Shown here one piece after another: positions 19,683 to 20,628 of a stretch of DNA of 20,628 bases. The stretch lies in contig CAZBQG010000047.1 of assembly GCA_964493945.1 (NCBI GenBank), positions 1-20,628 of the forward strand, read 5' to 3'. The position numbers were made by a program, and so were the translations under genes. The stretch is from CAZBQG01 sp964493945 (GTDB taxonomy: Bacteria; Pseudomonadota; Alphaproteobacteria; Rhodospirillales; UBA2165). The number at the start of each line of letters is the position of its first letter. The first letter of the stretch is position 1. Below the pieces are notes generated by a model. The model saw only the letters and a list, made by a program, of their open reading frames with translations, was not told the DNA's origin and did no database searches.

Positions 19683-20628
19683 CGCCTCAGCACTAATGCG
19701 CTGCCGCAAGTCATGGCGCCGGCCGTAGTCAGGGCTATCTCGGCGCCTTCCACCTGACGGGGGCCGGCCTCGCCGCGCAATTGCTGGGCGGCTTCGACAA
19801 CATGATTGAAGCCGTGGATATAGGCTTCCGACAGCAGCCCGCCATGGGTGTTGGTGGGCAGGCCCCGGGCGGGATTGATGCCGCCGTCCTCGACAAAAGC
19901 CCCGCCTTCGCCCTCTTTGCAAAAGCCCAAACCTTCCAACTGCATGAGCACGCTATAGGTAAAGCAATCATAGATTTCTGCGACATCCACGTCTTCGGGC
20001 CCGACGCCCGCGCTGCCCCACAGATCATCACTTATGTATTTGGCGTAATTATGGGCCGGGTCGGGCCAGCGGATGGCGTCGAACAGATCATCGCCCTGAT
20101 TGGGCCCGCCCCCATAGGCGGCCCCCATGATATAGACCGGCGGGCGTTTCAAATCCCGGGCCCTTTCCGCCGACGTCACCAGAACGGCGCAGGCACCGTC
20201 TGATTCCAGGCAGATATCCAGCAGGTGAAAGGGTTCCACGATCATGCGCGATGCCTGGTGATCCGCTAACGTCATGGGGTCGCGCTTCATGGCCCGGGGG
20301 TTTTCCGCCGCATTGGCCCGGAAGGTGACGGCCACTTGGCCCAATTGCTCCGACGTGGTGCCGTATTTGATCATATGACGACGGCACCACATGGCCATGG
20401 CCTGGGGATAGGTGATCCAGCCGAAGGGCGCGGTATATTGGGTGAAGCCTCGAGCCTCCTGATCCCGCTCGCCGCCCAGGCGGAAGCCGGACCGCCCGTT
20501 CATGGCCCTGAAACAAAGCACATTTTCCGCCAAGCCCGCCTCAATGGCGGCCGCCGCCGTCTGGATTATCAGATTGGCCGCGTTGCCGCCCGACGAAAAC
20601 TCGACGGCGTAGCGCGCCGCCGGCAGGC
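19679..20628 (-). CDS. thiolase-superfamily (SCP2/lipid-transfer type) protein, 5' end outside the window
   Basis: The C-terminal 316 residues of a thiolase-like protein; the frame is open to the window edge, so the true start lies beyond it. Recognisable are AAAAIEAGLAENVLCFRAMN, MIVEPFHLLDICLESDGACA, VAEIYDCFTYSVLMQLEGLG, GLPTNTHGGLLSEAYIHGFN and the end GAMTCGSALVLRR, which follow the SCP2-type/non-specific lipid-transfer thiolase group. Where beta-ketothiolases have the nucleophilic Cys (CxSG), this protein has VEFSSGGNAANL without any Cys nearby. The neighbouring DUF35 protein suggests a two-subunit acyl-CoA enzyme, possibly a retro-aldolase-like one as in sterol side-chain breakdown. 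Activity is not established. Confidence 0.9.
   Translation of the reverse strand, partial: LPAARYAVEFSSGGNAANLIIQTAAAAIEAGLAENVLCFRAMNGRSGFRLGGERDQEARGFTQYTAPFGWITYPQAMAMWCRRHMIKYGTTSEQLGQVAVTFRANAAENPRAMKRDPMTLADHQASRMIVEPFHLLDICLESDGACAVLVTSAERARDLKRPPVYIMGAAYGGGPNQGDDLFDAIRWPDPAHNYAKYISDDLWGSAGVGPEDVDVAEIYDCFTYSVLMQLEGLGFCKEGEGGAFVEDGGINPARGLPTNTHGGLLSEAYIHGFNHVVEAAQQLRGEAGPRQVEGAEIALTTAGAMTCGSALVLRR

Noticed and set aside
1..20628. CRISPR array, insertion sequence, prophage or toxin-antitoxin pair
   Set aside because: No regularly spaced repeats, transposase, integrase or paired toxin genes could be found.

Overview
The window is a gene-dense, GC-rich stretch of chromosome. It looks like an alphaproteobacterium, probably Rhodospirillales-like: an IalB-family envelope protein, many GTG/ATG-overlap gene junctions, the pantothenate pair panB-panC, and the overall codon usage fit this. 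That placement is inferred from gene content, not from a phylogenetic marker. No insertion sequence, phage gene, CRISPR array or rRNA gene is visible.

Left part (1-7.5 kb): a MarR-type regulator is followed by panB-panC (pantothenate synthesis). Convergent to these lie a periplasmic sorbosone-dehydrogenase-like beta-propeller gene and, upstream of it, a coiled-coil lipoprotein; they overlap by a few bases. An intact tRNA-Arg(ACG) sits in a structured intergenic region. Next comes a polytopic permease whose 3' end overlaps a convergent cytochrome b561-like membrane protein.

Middle (7.5-12.7 kb): an HpaB-type flavin-dependent hydroxylase gene has a good sigma70-like promoter and a perfect 10+10 bp palindrome at the predicted start site, and a terminator hairpin after its stop. 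Upstream of it is a GhrA-like 2-hydroxyacid dehydrogenase. Divergently there are a lysine-rich 73-residue protein, a family-2 glycosyltransferase with C-terminal membrane segments, and a succinylglutamate desuccinylase/aspartoacylase-type zinc hydrolase.

Right part (12.7-20.6 kb, all minus strand): a closely packed series runs from the window edge as thiolase-like protein (5' truncated), DUF35 zinc-ribbon/OB protein, phenylacetate-CoA-ligase-like enzyme, a 55-residue small ORF, SpoU/TrmH-type RNA methyltransferase, IalB-family protein and rlmN. Several junctions overlap by 1-4 bases (ATGA, TAATG, TAGTG). Downstream lies a large TPR + radical-SAM protein gene whose last part is displaced by a single-base frameshift.

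The observations most worth following are the TPR/radical-SAM protein and its frameshift, the thiolase-like protein without the usual nucleophilic cysteine paired with DUF35 and a CoA ligase, the unlisted 55-residue gene coupled to that ligase, the promoter-operator before the hydroxylase gene, and a hairpin that holds the b561 start codon in its loop. I did not find a clearly new defence or mobile system.
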